64,000 nucleotides of DNA from an uncultured Clostridia bacterium. GTDB lineage: Bacteria; Bacillota; Clostridia; Lachnospirales; CAG-274. The position numbers and the translations under genes are program-made. Shown here piece after piece: positions 33,557-43,343 of this stretch (the first letter of the stretch is position 1; each line of letters opens with the position of its first letter). The notes below the pieces were generated by a model. That model searched no databases. It worked only from the letters and a program-made list of their open reading frames with translations, and had not been told where the DNA came from. Location: positions 1-64,000 of the forward strand of contig CANRHR010000012.1 in assembly GCA_947630475.1 (NCBI GenBank), written 5' to 3'.

Positions 33557-34810
33557 TTATTTTCCGCTTAAATTTATCTCATAAAACTTAGGCGCATTTC
33601 CGTTTTTATCAACACTGAACCAAACAAGTTTACCCTCATTGTATATAGGCTTGCAGTTTGAAAGAACTCCATTTTTATATTCTTTTACTTTTCCTACATC
33701 TGCATTTCCTGAAATTGATACATATTTAACGGTTGTATTTGTTCCTCTTTTTTCCTGCCAAAGCAGAATAAAATTATCATCATCCACTTTAACAAGCTGT
33801 TGATTTGTGATATCAACTCCATCAGCCTCTTTGTATTCCGTTATAAATTTTGTTCTTACAAGATTGCTTTGTATCTGTGTTTTGCTTACTGTTGAAATAA
33901 ACACGTTTTTATCTTTATTTTTTTCAAAATTCGCATCTTGTGTAACCGATGTTCCGGCAACAATATAATTTGTTTTTGAAGCATCAAAACCATCAAGAGT
34001 TATACCGTTGTCTGCGCTCTTTTTTGATTCAAATGTTTTAAACATATAAGCTTCGCCGGCCTTTTCTTCGTTTGTAAAATCAACGCCTTTCATAACTATA
34101 CTGTTAAGATCTCTGTAGCAGCGAGCAAGAAAGTTTTCCTGACCATATGCCAAATATGATTTCAATGAATTGTCAGTTTTATGATCTTCAAATCTTATTC
34201 TATGTTTCTCATTTAATATTGAAGCTGTCATATGCTGTATATCATAATTTATTATTATACAGCCCTGCGTTCCCAGATTGCTTTCTTTTTTAAAATCTAC
34301 AGAATCCAGCATTGAAAGAATGTTTCCGTTTCGTACTATTTCAAGCCCGCCCGAAACTACGGTTTTGTCAACATTATTTTTTGCTGCGGTAATTATTGTT
34401 GATTTTCCTTTTTTCTTTCCCTGCTCGTTGTATTTATCAATTATATAAAGCTGTGTCCTGTCGCTTTCTCTGTCATTGGCGGAGATAATATAATGATTTT
34501 TTCCGTCATAATAATATCCCGCAAATTTAGAGCCGGAAATAAAGAAAGATGCTTGAGAAACAGGCTTAAAATCGGCTGATCTAACCTGAACATAAAGCCT
34601 GTCGCTTGCTGTTATAACGCTGTATGTACCGTCTTCATTAAGATAGATATATGAAGGCGAATCTGTTTTTTGAAGATTTGATGAAAATTTTACAGTATCA
34701 TTTGCCGTATCGCTTACAGTATTTACTTTTTTATCTGCCGCAGCCGCCGCAAACGTGTTTGTGCTGAATAACATTGCCACAACCGCCGCTAAAATTAATT
34801 TCTTTTTCAT
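33557..34810 (-). CDS. Secreted protein of unknown function
   Basis: 417 residues with a signal peptide (MKKKLILAAVVAMLFSTNTFAAAAA). The mature region looks beta-rich, with repeated short strands such as SPSYIYLNEDGTYSVITASD and KYVSISGNADVG that could form a propeller-like fold; I recognise no family. The start at 34810 follows AAGGAG. Its first 80 or so residues are closely copied in the truncated gene just upstream. The start lies within the tail of that copy. Confidence 0.75.
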   Translation of the reverse strand: MKKKLILAAVVAMLFSTNTFAAAAADKKVNTVSDTANDTVKFSSNLQKTDSPSYIYLNEDGTYSVITASDRLYVQVRSADFKPVSQASFFISGSKFAGYYYDGKNHYIISANDRESDRTQLYIIDKYNEQGKKKGKSTIITAAKNNVDKTVVSGGLEIVRNGNILSMLDSVDFKKESNLGTQGCIIINYDIQHMTASILNEKHRIRFEDHKTDNSLKSYLAYGQENFLARCYRDLNSIVMKGVDFTNEEKAGEAYMFKTFESKKSADNGITLDGFDASKTNYIVAGTSVTQDANFEKNKDKNVFISTVSKTQIQSNLVRTKFITEYKEADGVDITNQQLVKVDDDNFILLWQEKRGTNTTVKYVSISGNADVGKVKEYKNGVLSNCKPIYNEGKLVWFSVDKNGNAPKFYEINLSGK

Positions 34811-35078
34811 TGATGCATTCTCCTTCGATGTGATGATTTTCATTTAATTGAACACAATGCCTACCGTTTGCTGTTATAACACTGTATGTACCGTCTTCAT
34901 TAAGATAGATATAATATGCAGGTGAATCCGCTTTTTGAAGATTCGGCAAAAAGTTTGCGATAGTATTGTTAATTACATTGTTTGTAGTATTTGCTTCTTT
35001 ATCCGCCGCAGCCGCCGCAAATGTATTTACGCTGAATAACATTGCCAAAGCTGCTGCTAAGATTAATTTCTTTTTCAT
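34731..35078 (-). pseudogene. Truncated duplicate of the secreted-protein gene
   Basis: Has its own AAGGAG site and ATG. It encodes MKKKLILAAALAMLFSVNTF, then NLQKADSPAYYIYLNEDG and YSVITANG, a near copy of residues 1-80 of the 33557-34810 product. After that it runs out of homology, passes through the ribosome binding site of the intact gene and ends at 34731 in a different frame over that gene's signal peptide. The Cys-rich tail is thus an out-of-frame artefact. Best explained by partial tandem duplication; a short secreted peptide could still be made. Confidence 0.8.
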
Positions 35079-35188
35079 TTTTGTATCATCTCCTTTAATA
35101 TGGTTTACTTTTTGTTATTATGCCCTCCTTTAATGTAATTATATAAGCAGTTCTCCGCCCCTTAAAGGCAGAGAACAAACTTAGCATC

Positions 35189-36727
35189 TTATTTTATATA
35201 ACCATAGTATCCAACAACATTATTGTTGTCCATCCACTGTTTTTTGCAGTCCATAAGATAGTTTATGGTATCGCTTGATCTGTTAAAATATTTATATAAT
35301 ATATCTTTTGTTTTGTAAAGATCATTATAAGTAAGATAAGGATAATCAACCATAATATTTGCCGTGCCCGTATACATAATTGCATAAGCAAGATTATTAT
35401 CCTCTAAAACCCATTGATCTTTCGTATCCTCTATACCTGAAAGCATTAAATCTCCTCTTTGCTTGTAGCTTTCTTCACCTGTAATATTATAAAGTTCATA
35501 AAGGAAATTTATTTCCGCAAGCTGGTGATTAAGAGAAACATGAGTTCTTGTATAAACATCACTTCCTGCATAATCCTCAACAAGCCAGCCTCCGTTTTCG
35601 GTTTCATAATGGTTTTTAGCGGAAAAATCCATAAAATATTCGGCATAATTTACCGCAGATGTTAAAAATTCCTTATCGGCATAGCTTTTATATGCAGCTA
35701 AAAGACTTACAGCAAAATCTGTATTAAATCTTGTATCATAAAAGCCGGCTCCAATCCCAAAGTCCTCTTCAAGCCAAAGAGATTTAGGCCCTGTTGCCCA
35801 ATATCCATCAGGATTTTGATTTTTCATGCAAATTTGGGTCATAACATATCCCATATCCTTCATAAGAAGATTAGAGCCATTTTTTGTCCAAGATGCGCCT
35901 GTGTAATTTGCCGGATTTCTGTATAAAAAATTTTCTCCGTTGGGAATATAATTATAAGGAATAGGAAAATAATATCCATCCCAAGACCATCGTCTTTCTA
36001 TGGATAAATCATGATCTATTAAATCGGTAAATGAAGAAGCCTTACTCCAATCAACAAGGCTATTTACAGATTGTATAGCCCATATTTCGCCTATCAGATT
36101 TGTTTTTTGAGCAAATTCGGCAATTATTTTATATTCTCCGTCTAATTTTTCAATTTTAATAGGTTTTTCTAAATCTTTCATTATTTGAAGAGTATTGGCT
36201 TCAAATGAATTATTGTAAACAGCCGCAACACTTATAACCATATGGTATTGATCTGTATCGATAAAAAGCATAGTTTTGGGAAGATCTTCTATAACAGAAG
36301 TATTAACCCACTGCTTATCACTTTCAGAAATATATCTTATTTCTATATAATCTCCGGGAATTGTAAAAGAAGTTAAATAAGGCTCGTCCTTATCTGCTTT
36401 ATATTCGATCCTTTTCATCCAATAATAATCGCCGTTTTCAAACAAATATTCTTTAAGGCTAACAAGATTTTCGTCGGTTTGGCTGCTGTTTTCTCTTTGA
36501 GATGGCAAAAATGCTTGATTATAATTGGCAGTATTGTTAACTATGTTATATACCTTTAATGCCTTTCCTTCCAAAGCAACACCATTTTTATCGAGAGGAA
36601 CAGATGTCTGGCTCCCATTTGAAGTATTTGATTGATCTGAATAAACTTCATCCGCAAAGGCAGCAGACGGGGAAACTATCATCATTAAAAAAGCAATGAT
36701 GATAAACAAACTTTTTTTAATATTCAC
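35189..36727 (-). CDS. Secreted protein, probable alpha/alpha-toroid fold
   Basis: 512 residues with signal peptide (SLFIIIAFLMMIVSPSAAFA). Residues about 60-250 look beta-rich. The C-terminal half is helical with aromatic-rich repeats (YAEYFMDFSAKNHYETENGG, LNHQLAEINFLYELYNITGE, YKQRGDLML) as in alpha/alpha-toroid enzymes such as glucuronyl C5-epimerase C-terminal or glycosidase-like domains. I cannot name the family. The start is GTG 36727 with GAGGGTG 6 bases upstream. It may act on an extracellular polysaccharide, by inference from the fold. Confidence 0.75.
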   Translation of the reverse strand: MNIKKSLFIIIAFLMMIVSPSAAFADEVYSDQSNTSNGSQTSVPLDKNGVALEGKALKVYNIVNNTANYNQAFLPSQRENSSQTDENLVSLKEYLFENGDYYWMKRIEYKADKDEPYLTSFTIPGDYIEIRYISESDKQWVNTSVIEDLPKTMLFIDTDQYHMVISVAAVYNNSFEANTLQIMKDLEKPIKIEKLDGEYKIIAEFAQKTNLIGEIWAIQSVNSLVDWSKASSFTDLIDHDLSIERRWSWDGYYFPIPYNYIPNGENFLYRNPANYTGASWTKNGSNLLMKDMGYVMTQICMKNQNPDGYWATGPKSLWLEEDFGIGAGFYDTRFNTDFAVSLLAAYKSYADKEFLTSAVNYAEYFMDFSAKNHYETENGGWLVEDYAGSDVYTRTHVSLNHQLAEINFLYELYNITGEESYKQRGDLMLSGIEDTKDQWVLEDNNLAYAIMYTGTANIMVDYPYLTYNDLYKTKDILYKYFNRSSDTINYLMDCKKQWMDNNNVVGYYGYIK

Positions 36728-36947
36728 TTTTTACACCCTCACTTATTTTTTGATAGTCGGTTTTTTTAAATACAAACCTTTATTTTCATTTGCTTATACT
36801 TTAACCTTTTAACAAACCGCTTGTGTTAAAAAGCCTGTATTCCTGCCGGCAATAAGCAAAACAACGCATAAAATCAATAGATTTGCTCTCTGTATGTATT
36901 GCAAAATTATGTATTTTCAGTTAAAATTTGTTTTACCTCTAAAACAT

Positions 36948-36984
36948 AATTAAGCTTCCAATGCCTAAAAAGGGAAGCTTAATT
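36948..36984 (-). terminator. Probable terminator downstream of the chemoreceptor gene
   Basis: AATTAAGCTTCC (36948-36959) and GGAAGCTTAATT (36973-36984) form a perfect 12-bp stem; the minus strand continues ATGTTTTAG. It lies in the 485-base gap 36728-37212, 230 bases past the chemoreceptor stop. The rest of the gap is AT-rich with no convincing gene. Confidence 0.6.
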
Positions 36985-37212
36985 ATTGGGTAATCATAAT
37001 GTTCACTTTATAATATAAATATAACTGCAATTAATGCAAATGACACTATTGTAAGTATAATTATAAGTATATATATTTATAAAATATTGTCAATAGCATA
37101 TCTTATACAAAATTTCGGTTATCCTCGTTTATACTATACAGTTTTGTCAAAACTTTCATCAATAGTAAGACCCGATTCCTTATGGTACTTATTTATCGAA
37201 GTAAATCTTATT

Positions 37213-39492
37213 TTAATTGCTCTTTAAAACAAATTCTTTTACCATACCGTTAAACAATTCCGCCTGACTTGCAAGCTGTTCGGCGGCTGAAGCTGACTCT
37301 TGGCTTGAATTTGAATTATCGTTTACAACATCCGATATTTGAGTAATAGCTGCTGCTATCTGCTCAAAGGCTTCAACCTGCATTTTTTCATTTTCTGAAA
37401 CTTTAGAAGCAAGGTTAGATATCTCTATAACTTCATTTACAATCTTTTCCAAAGCTTTTGCCGCTGAGCTTGCCAACAGAGTTCCTTCTTCAACCCTGTT
37501 AATTGAATTTTGAATAAGTGTGGAGGTTTCTCTTACAGCCTCGCCGCTTCTGTTTGCAAGGCTCCTTACCTCATCGGCAACAACTGCAAAGCCCTTGCCA
37601 TGCTGTCCTGCTCTTGCCGCCTCAACAGCAGCATTAAGAGCAAGTATATTTGTTTGGAAAGCTATGTCATCAATAACCTGTATAACATTTGAAATATTGT
37701 TTGAGGCTTCGTTTATTTCTTCTATGGAAGCAAGCATTTTTTTCATTTCTTCTCTGCCGCTTTCCACATTTTCCTTGGCGCTCTTGGCTCTAATATCTAC
37801 GTTTTCTACAATATCAACATTCTGCCTTGATTGTTCTGATACACTTTCGACAGATGCATTAATTTCTTCAACAGTAGACGCCTGTTTTGACACACCGTCT
37901 GAAAGAGAAATACTTGATTGCGCAATATGATTTGAGCCTATTGTTATTTGCTCGGAAGATTTCTTTATCTCCATAATCAATTCGTTAAAATTATTTATAA
38001 TCATTTCAAGAGCGGTTTTTATACCGGAAAAATCACCTTTATAGTTTTGAACAATTTCAATATTCAAATTCTTTTGAGACATTTTCGTTAAAACGGAGCT
38101 TATCTCTGATATATATTTTTTAAGGCTATCGGCAACATCTTGAATATTTTTCACAACAACGGCAAATTCTCCCTCATAATAATTATCTGTTTTAATATCA
38201 AGCTTGCCCTGAGCAAGATTCATGCAAGCATTGCTTACATCGTCAAACGGCGCCTTAATCCTTTCAACAAGCAGATTCATATTTTCGACAAGCTTTCCCC
38301 AGCTTCCTTGATATTCTCCATCTGAAAGCCTAAAGTCGAGATTTCCCTTTGTGATATTTTCTATCAAAAGGTTAACGTCATCGATTGTATCATTAAGATT
38401 TTTCTTAACTTTATCCATAGTTTCGTGAAGAACAGCCTTTTTTCCCGGACATCTTGGGAATACATAATCAAAACTTCCGTTTGCGTAATTGTTTATTCCA
38501 TCAGCCAAAGAAAAAAGCTGAGTATTGCTTTCTTCCATAAATTTGTTAAAAAGAGAAGCAACTTCTTTATATGCCCCTTTAAAGGCCGATTCATCTATTC
38601 TTGCGTCTGTATTTCCCTCTATGGCATCATTGGAACAGGTTTTCATTTCACTCATTATCTTTTTGATTATATCTTCAAGCTTTCCAAAATTATTGGTAAG
38701 CTCGCCGATTTCATCTCTGTCATTGCTTGCGCAAATATTATTTAAATTGCCGTTTGCAATTTCGGAAGAAATTTCCGTAAGATTTTTGATTCTTTTTGAT
38801 ACGCTTGAAGCTACGGTTTGAGAAATAAATACAGAAATAACAGCTATCAAAACAAAAAGAATTATTACGCTTACCACATCCTTTTTTACAACCGAGCTTA
38901 CAAACTCCTGCGTTGATGTATTATGCTCATCCGCATAATTAAGCATAGTATTATATTCGCTCTCTATTTCGGAATAAACAGAATCTACCCTTTCAAGAAG
39001 GTCAAATATTTCTTTTTCATCCAATCCCTGTACATTTGCATATATTTCATCGACAACGGCTGTCAAATCATCGGTTATTTTTACCTCAGCGTTATCCGTA
39101 CGTGTATAAAGCTCCGCTTTAACATCATCGCTTATTGCAGAACCCGATATGGCAGGCTTAATCTCCAAATTTTCTCTGAACTGATCTATATAATCATACA
39201 GAGTATCTATGTTTGAATTTATGTTATCGTAATATTCATCTAAAGCATTTGCGTCATCTGCATATATGATCATATCCGATATATCTCTGTCTATATCCTG
39301 CAGAGCATAAAGAGATTCAAAAATCATATCGTATCTCGAATCACTTGTTTCAAAATAATCATTGTAACTCGAGCTTATAACAAATACACCTACTATTTCA
39401 AAAATCGAAACTAAAAGCATTAAAACAAATATAACAGTGGCAACAAACATAATTTTTGATTTAATCGGAATATTTTGTATAAATTTCTTCAT
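37213..39492 (-). CDS. Methyl-accepting chemotaxis protein with serial HAMP-like repeats
   Basis: 759 residues. Helices near 13-37 and 204-226 enclose a helical sensor domain of about 165 residues. A HAMP domain follows ([12 protein letters not shown]). Further HAMP-like blocks are visible by the recurring pattern ...[17 protein letters not shown] and [17 protein letters not shown]. The signalling tip is canonical: [20 protein letters not shown]. Ligand unknown. No chemotaxis genes are nearby. The C-terminus lacks a receptor-methylase pentapeptide. Confidence 0.92.
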   Translation of the reverse strand: MKKFIQNIPIKSKIMFVATVIFVLMLLVSIFEIVGVFVISSSYNDYFETSDSRYDMIFESLYALQDIDRDISDMIIYADDANALDEYYDNINSNIDTLYDYIDQFRENLEIKPAISGSAISDDVKAELYTRTDNAEVKITDDLTAVVDEIYANVQGLDEKEIFDLLERVDSVYSEIESEYNTMLNYADEHNTSTQEFVSSVVKKDVVSVIILFVLIAVISVFISQTVASSVSKRIKNLTEISSEIANGNLNNICASNDRDEIGELTNNFGKLEDIIKKIMSEMKTCSNDAIEGNTDARIDESAFKGAYKEVASLFNKFMEESNTQLFSLADGINNYANGSFDYVFPRCPGKKAVLHETMDKVKKNLNDTIDDVNLLIENITKGNLDFRLSDGEYQGSWGKLVENMNLLVERIKAPFDDVSNACMNLAQGKLDIKTDNYYEGEFAVVVKNIQDVADSLKKYISEISSVLTKMSQKNLNIEIVQNYKGDFSGIKTALEMIINNFNELIMEIKKSSEQITIGSNHIAQSSISLSDGVSKQASTVEEINASVESVSEQSRQNVDIVENVDIRAKSAKENVESGREEMKKMLASIEEINEASNNISNVIQVIDDIAFQTNILALNAAVEAARAGQHGKGFAVVADEVRSLANRSGEAVRETSTLIQNSINRVEEGTLLASSAAKALEKIVNEVIEISNLASKVSENEKMQVEAFEQIAAAITQISDVVNDNSNSSQESASAAEQLASQAELFNGMVKEFVLKSN

Positions 39493-39718
39493 AACAAAGC
39501 CTCTTTTCTTATAATTTTCCTATATTATGTTTTAATTATTCTATCATATTTCTAGGAATTTTTCAACAAATTATTTTTATCTTTATAATATAATTTATAA
39601 AAATTGTAAAATTAATTCAATTTCAATGATACTCTGCCTGTTCATAATCGATAGCTTGTTAGGGATATCGTATTCCGCTTACGGTTAAAAAATTTTTATA
39701 AAAAATAATTAATCGCAC

Positions 39719-39747
39719 TTGACTTAATAATGTTTTTTTTGTATAAT
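39719..39747 (+). promoter_or_regulatory. rpsU promoter
   Basis: TTGACT (39719-39724) and TATAAT (39742-39747) with a 17-base spacer, some 50 bases ahead of the rpsU start. The rest of the 304-base gap 39493-39796 shows no gene; 39628-39690 resembles other intergenic stretches here. Confidence 0.88.
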
Positions 39748-39796
39748 TTTATGGTGCATTTATGCATTGAAAAGGTAACTGGAGGGAGGGAAATCA

Positions 39797-39973
39797 ATGT
39801 CAGAGGTAAAGGTAAAAGAAAACGAATCTTTAGACAGCGCTCTTCGCCGTTTTAAAAGAAGCTGCGCAAAGGCCGGCATCATGGGTGAGGTTCGTAAAAG
39901 AGAAGCTTATGACAAGCCTAGCGTAAAACGCAAGAAAAAATCTGAAGCTGCCAGAAAACGCAAATATAACTAA
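39797..39973 (+). CDS. rpsU: 30S ribosomal protein S21
   Basis: 58 residues beginning [20 protein letters not shown] and ending in a very basic tail ([14 protein letters not shown]), characteristic of S21. A long GGAGGGAGGG site lies before the ATG. S21 joins the small subunit and helps mRNA selection. It precedes a YqeY-domain gene, the standard Firmicutes arrangement. Confidence 0.97.
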   Translation: MSEVKVKENESLDSALRRFKRSCAKAGIMGEVRKREAYDKPSVKRKKKSEAARKRKYN

Positions 39974-39990
39974 TTAAAGGGATGATGTAT

Positions 39991-40437
39991 ATGTCATTAA
40001 AAGAACAGCTTTTCGCTGATTTGAAGGAGGCTATGAAGCAAAAAGATAATATCCTCAAGGATACCGTTCAAATGGTTCGTGCCGGAATTCTTCAAATTGA
40101 AAAGGATAATAAAATTGAACTTGATGATGACGGTGTTATTGAAGTAGTAGCTAAAGAGCTTAAAAAATGCTGTGATGTGCTTCCTGATTACAAAAAAAGC
40201 GGCAGAACTGATCTGATTGACGAGCTTACCAAAAGATGTGAAATTCTTAAATCATACCTTCCCGAACAGTTGACAGAGGACGAACTTAAAGCTGTTATAG
40301 CTGAAGCAGTTATTAAAACAGAAGCTCATTCCATAAAGGATATGGGCAAGGTTATGGCTGCCGTTTTACCAAAAGTAAAGGGGCGTGCAGACAACAAAAC
40401 AGTAGGCGATATTGTGAAAAAGACTTTACAAAAATAA
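39991..40437 (+). CDS. GatB/YqeY domain protein
   Basis: 148 residues, the usual size. SLKEQLFADLKEAMKQKD at the start, LKSYLPEQLTEDELKAVI in the middle and MGKVMAAVLPKVKGRAD near the end match the YqeY family, related to the tail domain of GatB amidotransferase. It probably binds tRNA; the exact role is unknown. Three ATGs lie close together; 39991 fits best with AAAGGG. It lies 17 bases after rpsU and should share its promoter. Confidence 0.93.
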   Translation: MSLKEQLFADLKEAMKQKDNILKDTVQMVRAGILQIEKDNKIELDDDGVIEVVAKELKKCCDVLPDYKKSGRTDLIDELTKRCEILKSYLPEQLTEDELKAVIAEAVIKTEAHSIKDMGKVMAAVLPKVKGRADNKTVGDIVKKTLQK

Positions 40438-40537
40438 AAATGTATTTTTTATAAATTGGCTACTCAAAAACGAGATATCAATCAGAGCTTTTAATTCAAG
40501 CTTTGAATACCAAAATCTCATATCAAAAATTAAAAAA

Positions 40538-40590
40538 TAAGGACGAGTTTTCAGCCTTTTAAAACTTTTTAAAAGCTTAGCTCGTCCTTA
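40538..40590. terminator. Bidirectional terminator between yqeY and pyrD
   Basis: A 10-bp perfect outer stem TAAGGACGAG (40538-40547) / CTCGTCCTTA (40581-40590) encloses a second stem of CTTTTAAAA type. It lies between convergent genes and can serve both. Confidence 0.8.
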
Positions 40591-40599
40591 AGCTATATT

Positions 40600-41511
40600 T
40601 TAATCAATAATCCCTCTTATGCTGCTTAAATCTTGTATATCATATTTATCCATATATTCTTCAATGCCGTCTATAACCTCCATAGTTACATATGGATTGT
40701 TAAAATTGGCTGTTCCTATACTTACTCCAGTTGCCCCTGCCATAATAAATTCGATGGCATCTTCGCTGTTTGATATTCCTCCCATACCTATAACAGGCAC
40801 ATCAACGCATTTACAAACCTGATAAACCATTCTTACCGCAATAGGCTTAATTGCAGGGCCGCTCATACCGCCTATTTTTCTTTCCAAAACAGGCTTTCTC
40901 CTGTAAATATCAATCTTCATTGCGCTTAAAGTGTTTATAAGCGACAGTGCATCGGCTCCTCCGTCCACGGCAGCTTTTGCAATCTCCGTTATATCCGTAA
41001 CATTTGGGCTCAGCTTTACTATCAACGGCTTATCGGCATATTTTTTTACCTCTCCTACAACCATATTAACCATATTTTTGTCGGTTCCAAACGCCATGCC
41101 GCCTTCGCTTACATTAGGGCAGGATATATTAAGCTCAATTAAATCTATATCTTCTCCTCTAAGCCTTTTAACCACATTAATATATTCCTCAACAGAATGA
41201 CCGCATACATTCACTATTATTTTTGTGTCAAATTGTCTTAAAAAAGGAATATCCTCTTTTATAAAATGCTCGACCCCCGGGTTTTGAAGCCCTACGCTGT
41301 TAATCATTCCTCCATATACCTCGGCAATTCTTGGGGAAGGATTTCCTTTCCAAGGCTTATCGGCAACCCCCTTTACAACAATCGCCCCAAGCCTGTTAAG
41401 ATCAACAAAATCGCTGTATTCTCTTCCGCTTCCGAATGTGCCCGAAGCGGTCATAACCGGATTTTTAAGCTCTACGGAAGCTATTTTTATTTTTGTATTT
41501 TTTTTGCTCAT
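40600..41511 (-). CDS. pyrD: Dihydroorotate dehydrogenase B, catalytic subunit
   Basis: 303 residues, a TIM barrel binding FMN. Seen are PVMTASGTFGSGREY, NISCPNVSEGG with the catalytic Cys of class 1B enzymes, LIVKLSPNVTDI and GMGGISNSEDA for the phosphate grip. It oxidises dihydroorotate to orotate in pyrimidine synthesis and passes electrons to PyrK. The start at 41511 overlaps the pyrK stop (ATGA) with GAGGTG upstream. No other pyr gene is in the window. Confidence 0.96.
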   Translation of the reverse strand: MSKKNTKIKIASVELKNPVMTASGTFGSGREYSDFVDLNRLGAIVVKGVADKPWKGNPSPRIAEVYGGMINSVGLQNPGVEHFIKEDIPFLRQFDTKIIVNVCGHSVEEYINVVKRLRGEDIDLIELNISCPNVSEGGMAFGTDKNMVNMVVGEVKKYADKPLIVKLSPNVTDITEIAKAAVDGGADALSLINTLSAMKIDIYRRKPVLERKIGGMSGPAIKPIAVRMVYQVCKCVDVPVIGMGGISNSEDAIEFIMAGATGVSIGTANFNNPYVTMEVIDGIEEYMDKYDIQDLSSIRGIID

Positions 41512-42281
41512 TCCCAAATCACCTCCTCGGAATCAAAAACAGGGCCGTCCTTGCAAACCTTTTTATATATCCAATCATCATCATTTTTAATCTTAATACT
41601 GCAGCCGACACAAGCCCCTATCGTACATGCCATTCTTTCTTCCATTGAAACCTGACAAGGAATACCCTCCTGATGTGCATAAATGCTTAAACTCCTAAGC
41701 ATAGCTCTCGGGCCGCATGAATAAATCATTTTTCCTTTAATTTTAAGGCTTTTTAAAAGCTCAACCGCATTGCCCTTAAATCCGACGCTGCCATCATCCG
41801 ATGCAATATATACATCATCGGCATATTTTTTAAATTCATCAACAAGAAAGCTTGAACTTCTAAAGCCAAGCACTGCACTTTTTTTCCCTTTCAAACGCTT
41901 TGTAAGCTCCAGAAGAGGAGGTATTCCTATTCCACCTCCAACAATGATATGCTCTGAAATATTATCATTCAACATATATCCGTTACCGGACGGACCCAAA
42001 ATTTTTATGCTGTCACAGGCTTTAAGCTTTGAAAAATACTCGGTTCCTTTTCCTATCTTTTGATAAACAAATCTAAGTATGCCTTTATCGGCTTCAATTT
42101 CACAAATACTTATAGGCCTTGGCAAAAGCAAAGAATCCCTATCGGCATAAATACCCACAAATTGGCCTGCAACAGCATTATCTGCAATCTGAGGCGCTTT
42201 AACCGTCATATCATATATATCGCCTATATCGCCGCTTATAGCCTTATTTGACAGCACCTGCGCCAAAACGACTGTTTTCAT
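41508..42281 (-). CDS. pyrK: Dihydroorotate dehydrogenase B, electron-transfer subunit
   Basis: 257 residues: FAD-binding beta barrel (LLLPRPISICEI), NAD-binding domain (IVGGGIGIPPLLEL, YSCGPRAML) and a C-terminal 2Fe-2S site (CTIGACVGCSIK, then VCKDGP). This is the PyrK layout. It lets PyrD use NAD+ as electron acceptor. GGAGGG precedes the ATG. 42282-42501 separates it from the divergent plsC gene; no attenuator of PyrR type was recognised there. Confidence 0.96.
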   Translation of the reverse strand: MKTVVLAQVLSNKAISGDIGDIYDMTVKAPQIADNAVAGQFVGIYADRDSLLLPRPISICEIEADKGILRFVYQKIGKGTEYFSKLKACDSIKILGPSGNGYMLNDNISEHIIVGGGIGIPPLLELTKRLKGKKSAVLGFRSSSFLVDEFKKYADDVYIASDDGSVGFKGNAVELLKSLKIKGKMIYSCGPRAMLRSLSIYAHQEGIPCQVSMEERMACTIGACVGCSIKIKNDDDWIYKKVCKDGPVFDSEEVIWE

Positions 42282-42501
42282 ATGTATCCCTCCATTTATT
42301 AAACATCATTTTATCATGCATATTTATATTTTTGTTGTAATAATTTAAATTTTACTTTTAAAACCGCTGCAATAATATTATAATAAACCTACAGACCTGT
42401 CGGCTTTCCGTGCTCATTGCCGATATCTTATAATAACATAATTATGTTTTTTTTAAAAGAATTTATTAATCTTTAACAAATTAAATTTATGGAGGAAGTT
42501 T

Positions 42502-43224
42502 ATGTTTAGAAGTATTTATTGGTATACAAAATTTGCCTTTTCACTTATATTTTCAAAAAGCGCTTTAAAAAAAGCCCAAAATTTGAAAGAAAACGGATCC
42601 GAAGAGGAATTTGACAAATTTTCATACGAAACAACCACTAAATGGGCTGAAAACAGGCTTAAAGACTGCGCAGGCGAAATAATAGTACATAACAGCGAAA
42701 GAATACCCAAAGATAAAAATGTTCTGTTTGTGAGCAATCATCAAAGCAACTTTGATATATTGATTTTTATGGCTAAAATAAAAAAGGATACGGGCTTTGT
42801 AGCTAAAATCGAGCTTGGAAAAGTTCCCTTCCTTAATCAATGGATGAAAAATATACACTGCATATTTATGGACAGAGATGATTTAAAACAATCTATGCAG
42901 ACAATTTTAGACGGCATAGCCCTTCTAAAAAAAGGCAAAAGTCTTGTTGTTTTTCCCGAAGGCACAAGAAGCCGAGGTGATAAAATGGGCGAATTTAAAG
43001 CGGGAAGCTTTAAATTGGCGTTAAAATCAAAAGTTCCTATTGTTCCCGTATCGCTAAACGGCTCATACAAACTTATGGAGGGCAATAAAAACAGGATTCG
43101 TGCAGCTAAGGTTGATGTTTATATTCATGAACCAATCTATACCGATAAGCTTTCAAAGGAAGAAATAAGCAGACTTCACGAAACCGTAAGAAATATTATT
43201 GCCTCAAAGGTTGACAACAACTAA
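42502..43224 (+). CDS. plsC: 1-acyl-sn-glycerol-3-phosphate acyltransferase
   Basis: 240 residues. The catalytic motif NHQSNFD (NHx4D type) and the substrate motif FPEGTRSRG are at the expected spacing; VPIVPVSLNGSYKL follows. It transfers an acyl chain to lysophosphatidate, making phosphatidate for membrane lipids. One N-terminal amphipathic helix should hold it to the membrane. GGAGGAAG lies before the ATG. Confidence 0.93.
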   Translation: MFRSIYWYTKFAFSLIFSKSALKKAQNLKENGSEEEFDKFSYETTTKWAENRLKDCAGEIIVHNSERIPKDKNVLFVSNHQSNFDILIFMAKIKKDTGFVAKIELGKVPFLNQWMKNIHCIFMDRDDLKQSMQTILDGIALLKKGKSLVVFPEGTRSRGDKMGEFKAGSFKLALKSKVPIVPVSLNGSYKLMEGNKNRIRAAKVDVYIHEPIYTDKLSKEEISRLHETVRNIIASKVDNN

Positions 43225-43232
43225 TACAATAA

Positions 43233-43293
43233 AAGCGCCCTCTCCTATTAAGGAGGAGCGCTTACTTAATTTATCGGTGAGAGTAAGTCACCG
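43233..43293. terminator. Bidirectional terminator region between plsC and glgA
   Basis: A GC-rich imperfect hairpin, AAGCGCCCTCTCCT with AGGAGGAGCGCTT (43233-43262), is followed by a second, CGGTGA/TCACCG (43275-43293). The genes converge here. Confidence 0.7.
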
Positions 43294-43343
43294 AATATTA
43301 ACAAATATAATCTAATATTATCAATTATTGCAGCAAAATTATA

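Noticed and set aside
34731-34800. Cys-rich tail GGCGNVIQHKHVCGGCGR resembling a metal-binding motif
   Set aside because: It is the signal-peptide DNA of the downstream gene read in another frame, so the composition is a by-product of the overlap.
36728-37212. Possible T-box or other leader RNA in the large gap
   Set aside because: No T-box motif or specifier-like stem was seen. The only solid structure is the 36948-36984 hairpin.
42282-42501. PyrR-type attenuator before pyrK
   Set aside because: No conserved PyrR-binding loop or terminator/antiterminator pair was recognised in the gap.
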